A stretch of DNA of 7,112 nt from an uncultured Oscillospiraceae bacterium (GTDB taxonomy: Bacteria; Bacillota; Clostridia; Oscillospirales; Oscillospiraceae). The translations under genes were made by a program, and so were the position numbers. The stretch lies in the NCBI GenBank assembly GCA_900763675.1, contig CAAFLE010000049.1, forward strand, positions 1-7,112. Direction: 5' to 3'. A model generated the notes under the pieces. It did not search any database. It was not told the DNA's origin and was given only the letters and a program-made list of their open reading frames with translations. Of the stretch, positions 5,190-7,112 are shown one piece after another. The stretch's first letter is position 1, and every line of letters begins with the position of its first letter.

Positions 5190-6560
5190 TTAAAAATACA
5201 GATCAATATACTCCGGCATCGAGCCGTTCATGTGCGGGACATACCAGTCGTCATATCCGACCGGCATCATGTCCTTATACGGCATATCGTCGCAGCTGTC
5301 GCTGCGGACATCCTCCCAGCTCATGCCCCACGGGCGGAGGAATACGACGTAATGGAACCAGTTGTCGCTGTTGTCCGGGTCATAAACATAGCCGTCGAAC
5401 GTGATCATGCTGTCAAACCGGCTGACATACGAATCGCCGGGGTCGACGACCCAGTCCCGCTTTTCGACCGTCTGCTCATAGAAGTTTCCGCTCTTGGAAA
5501 CCATGCAGCCCTTATCGGTCGTACCCGGTTCAAACGTCAGATCAATGTAGCCGATGTTCGTGCCTTCCTCGCAGGTATCGTCCCAGATGTCCATAAGACC
5601 GGTCTTTCCGCTGACGCGGATCGTGGCGCAGGTATCGGACGCGATGCCCTCGTATTCGGCAAACGTGCCGCCGCCCTCGTATATGGCCCACCAGCCGTAC
5701 CAGTCGCCGTTCCACCAGGAGTAATCCGCACGCACCGTTGTGGGCGAGCCGGTATTCGCGGCGGCGCCCTCGCGGACGAACACGATGTCTACGTTGGAAT
5801 CCATTACATCCTCCAGCGTAAGAACGCCGTTGAATATGGTTCCCTCAAATTCGTCGCCGCCCGCTTTGATTTCGATCTCGCCGTCGCGGTCAATGCTGTA
5901 GCGCCATGTTTCGGACTCGCCGTTCACCGTTACCTTGCACCTGCCGTCGGCACAAAGCTCGATCGAGAAGCCGTCTGCCCACATATCCTCGATCTCTACA
6001 CGGGAACCCGCATACGTGCCGTAGGACGCCACGTACAGTCCGAGATTCGGATCGTCCGCATCGTCGCCGCCGCCGAAAATGCCGAGCAGGGTCACCGCGA
6101 CCGCCGCGACGCCGAGAATGATAAGAATGATTGGCAAAATCGCCGTTTTCTTTTTCGGGGGCTGGCTGCCGCCGGGAATGTCGCGGCGCGTGTAGGCAGG
6201 CGGCGTTGTGCCGGAAGAGCCTGCCGCAGGGTCATAGGAATATGTGCTGCGCTGCGCGGGCTGAGTATACGTGCCGGTCGTGCCGGGGTTTTGCGCCGCC
6301 GGAGTGTAGGTATACGTTCCGGCGTCCGTCGGGGTATACGGCGGAGTGTACGAGCCGGTATCCTCCGGCGTGCCGGACGGCGGATTCGTCCCGGCGTCTG
6401 CCGGGGCGGAGTATGTATCGTTGGAGCCGGAAAGCGTGGGCGGCGTGAACAGCGGTTCGTCCGCCGGAGCGGACGGCGGTCCTTCCACCTTTGTGCCGCA
6501 CTCGGGACAGAACTTTGCGTCGTCCGTCAGCTTGCTGCCGCAATTGGGACAAAATGCCAT
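5190..6560 (-). CDS. Zinc-ribbon, single-span membrane protein with lipocalin-like outer domains
   Basis: This 456-residue protein opens with a zinc ribbon, C4-x2-C7 and C18-x2-C21 (FCPNCGSKL, FCPECGTKV). Residues about 28-135 are a low-complexity linker rich in Thr, Tyr, Pro and Gly, with recurring TYT/YTP units. A basic PPKKK precedes one membrane span (about 140-162, ILPIILIILGVAAVAV). The remainder is probably outside the cell. Residues 174-264 form a lipocalin-like strand module (GLYVASYG at the start, DEFEGTIFNGVLTLED near the end). A second module from about 280 has the Trp-rich WWNGDWYGWW block common in Clostridia proteins of this layout. The outer part contains six cysteines (203, 208, 311, 330, 352, 423). 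The ATG has a full AAGGAGG at 6569-6575, eight bases upstream, and its own promoter. The architecture is well supported. The biological role is unknown; sensing or envelope association is only a guess. Confidence 0.85.
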   Translation of the reverse strand: MAFCPNCGSKLTDDAKFCPECGTKVEGPPSAPADEPLFTPPTLSGSNDTYSAPADAGTNPPSGTPEDTGSYTPPYTPTDAGTYTYTPAAQNPGTTGTYTQPAQRSTYSYDPAAGSSGTTPPAYTRRDIPGGSQPPKKKTAILPIILIILGVAAVAVTLLGIFGGGDDADDPNLGLYVASYGTYAGSRVEIEDMWADGFSIELCADGRCKVTVNGESETWRYSIDRDGEIEIKAGGDEFEGTIFNGVLTLEDVMDSNVDIVFVREGAAANTGSPTTVRADYSWWNGDWYGWWAIYEGGGTFAEYEGIASDTCATIRVSGKTGLMDIWDDTCEEGTNIGYIDLTFEPGTTDKGCMVSKSGNFYEQTVEKRDWVVDPGDSYVSRFDSMITFDGYVYDPDNSDNWFHYVVFLRPWGMSWEDVRSDSCDDMPYKDMMPVGYDDWYVPHMNGSMPEYIDLYF

Positions 6561-6601
6561 AGAGCGTTCCTCCTTGATTGTCTCATTTCTCGGATGGACC
6601 C

Positions 6602-6630
6602 ATTATCCCACATTATCGGATGTTTTTCAA
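6602..6630 (-). promoter_or_regulatory. Sigma-A-type promoter with extended -10 for the zinc-ribbon gene
   Basis: Reading minus, TTGAAA (6630-6625) is followed by a 17-base spacer and GATAAT (6607-6602, five of six consensus bases), with TGG directly before the -10 box (extended -10). The predicted start near 6595 gives a leader of about 35 bases containing the AAGGAGG site. A second GATAATG lies ten bases upstream within the spacer. Confidence 0.75.
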
Positions 6631-6635
6631 CAAGG

Positions 6636-6671
6636 AAAAACGCGCTGCTTCGTCAAAAAGCAGCGCGTTTT
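6636..6671 (-). terminator. Rho-independent terminator after rplT
   Basis: A perfect 14-base-pair stem (6637-6650 with 6658-6671; core AAGCAGCGCG on the minus strand) encloses a seven-base loop. On the minus strand it ends in TTTTTCC. It starts 14 bases after the L20 stop codon and separates the ribosomal operon from the zinc-ribbon promoter. Confidence 0.9.
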
Positions 6672-6685
6672 CTCTTTGGAAAAAA

Positions 6686-7039
6686 TTACAGGCTCGCCTT
6701 CGCCTTTTCGCACAGGGCGGTGAAAGCGGCGGCGTCGTGGATCGCCAGCTCGGAGAGCATCTTGCGGTTCATGTCGATGCCCGCCTTCTTCAGACCGTGC
6801 ATAAACGTGGAGTAGTTCATGCCGTTCATCTTGCAGCCGGCGCTGATACGGGTGATCCACAGCTGGCGGAAGTCGCGCTTCTTGAGCTTGCGGCCGACGT
6901 AAGCGTAACGACCGGACTTCATCAGCTGCTGGTTCGCCATTTTATAGTGACGGGATTTGTTTCCCCAATAGCCCTTGGCAAGACCCAGCTTTTTATTTCT
7001 TCTCTTGCGCGTCATCATCGCGCCTTTGACTCTGGCCAT
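6686..7039 (-). CDS. rplT: 50S ribosomal protein L20
   Basis: This 117-residue basic protein binds 23S rRNA early in assembly of the large subunit. It has the family start MARVKGA, the LAKGYWGNKSRHYKMANQ block (about 19-37), AYVGRKLKKRDFRQLWITRI (46-65) and GLKKAGIDMNRKMLSELA (82-99). Length is typical of the family. The ATG follows AGGAGG (7054-7049) by nine bases, and the gene begins 13 bases after the L35 stop. This is the end of the usual infC-rpmI-rplT operon, closed by the hairpin at 6636-6671. An L20-responsive leader, where present, lies ahead of infC and would be outside the window. Confidence 0.98.
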   Translation of the reverse strand: MARVKGAMMTRKRRNKKLGLAKGYWGNKSRHYKMANQQLMKSGRYAYVGRKLKKRDFRQLWITRISAGCKMNGMNYSTFMHGLKKAGIDMNRKMLSELAIHDAAAFTALCEKAKASL

Positions 7040-7052
7040 CTTTCAGTCCTCC

Positions 7053-7112
7053 TTATTTGTACGGAATCATCTGCTTGATCGTGGGCGCGGTGGTGGCGTC
7101 CGCGTAGGCGCC
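7053..7112 (-). CDS. rpmI: 50S ribosomal protein L35 (C-terminal end only)
   Basis: Nineteen codons plus a TAA stop (7055-7053) remain at the window edge, encoding GAYADATTAPTIKQMIPYK. The ending (T/V)K(Q/K)M(I/L)PY is typical of L35, and the position directly before rplT with the L20 ribosome site overlapping the stop codon supports the call. The start lies beyond the window. The identification rests mostly on the ending and the gene order. Confidence 0.88.
   Translation of the reverse strand, partial: GAYADATTAPTIKQMIPYK

Noticed and set aside
4066..5193. A 375-codon open frame on the plus strand opposite DUF3810
   Set aside because: The opposite strand encodes the HELAH motif and three membrane segments; this frame has an Arg/His-rich composition typical of antisense translation.
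5232..6815. A 527-codon open frame on the plus strand opposite the zinc-ribbon gene
   Set aside because: It is antisense to a gene with clear zinc-ribbon, membrane and promoter signals, runs through the rplT terminator and into rplT, is rich in Arg and Ala as GC-rich antisense frames are, and has no recognisable domain.

Overview
The window looks like ordinary chromosome from a GC-rich Gram-positive anaerobe of the class Clostridia, most likely an Oscillospirales-type gut bacterium. The grounds are a PyrR next to a uracil permease, strong AGGAGG-type ribosome sites, an L35-L20 pair, a Clostridia-style zinc-ribbon membrane protein, and a palindromic repeat that I recall from Oscillospirales genomes. 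The lineage is inferred from recognised families and was not computed. No mobile element, CRISPR array, tRNA or rRNA is visible, and no gap between genes exceeds 300 bases.

Plus-strand half (1-3905). The 3' end of pyrR (pyrimidine-operon regulator) is followed after 24 bases by a complete NCS2 uracil permease gene, then by a GC-rich hairpin. A well-formed extended -10 promoter at 1690-1718 then starts a second unit: a family 4 uracil-DNA glycosylase, a DUF2156 protein of the phosphatidylglycerol-lysyltransferase C-terminal (GNAT-like) fold, and a GNAT acetyltransferase that overlaps the DUF2156 gene by four bases. A strong terminator, usable on both strands, closes it at 3871-3905.

Convergence zone (3906-3986). 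This short stretch holds a palindromic interspersed-type repeat whose T tract runs into the stop codon of the converging gene.

Minus-strand half (7112 to 3985). The end of rpmI (L35) and complete rplT (L20) finish at a strong hairpin terminator. A good extended -10 promoter then drives a zinc-ribbon, single-membrane-span protein with a Thr/Tyr/Pro-rich linker and lipocalin-like outer modules. A hairpin separates this from a DUF3810 membrane protein carrying an HELAH zinc-protease-type motif.

Functionally the window combines pyrimidine salvage and its control, uracil repair of DNA, ribosome synthesis, and two uncharacterised envelope proteins. I see no convincing new system. The points most worth a second look are the DUF2156/GNAT pair, the envelope pair (zinc ribbon plus HExxH protein), a changed residue in the PRPP loop of PyrR, and two translation starts that simple longest-reading-frame calling would get wrong.
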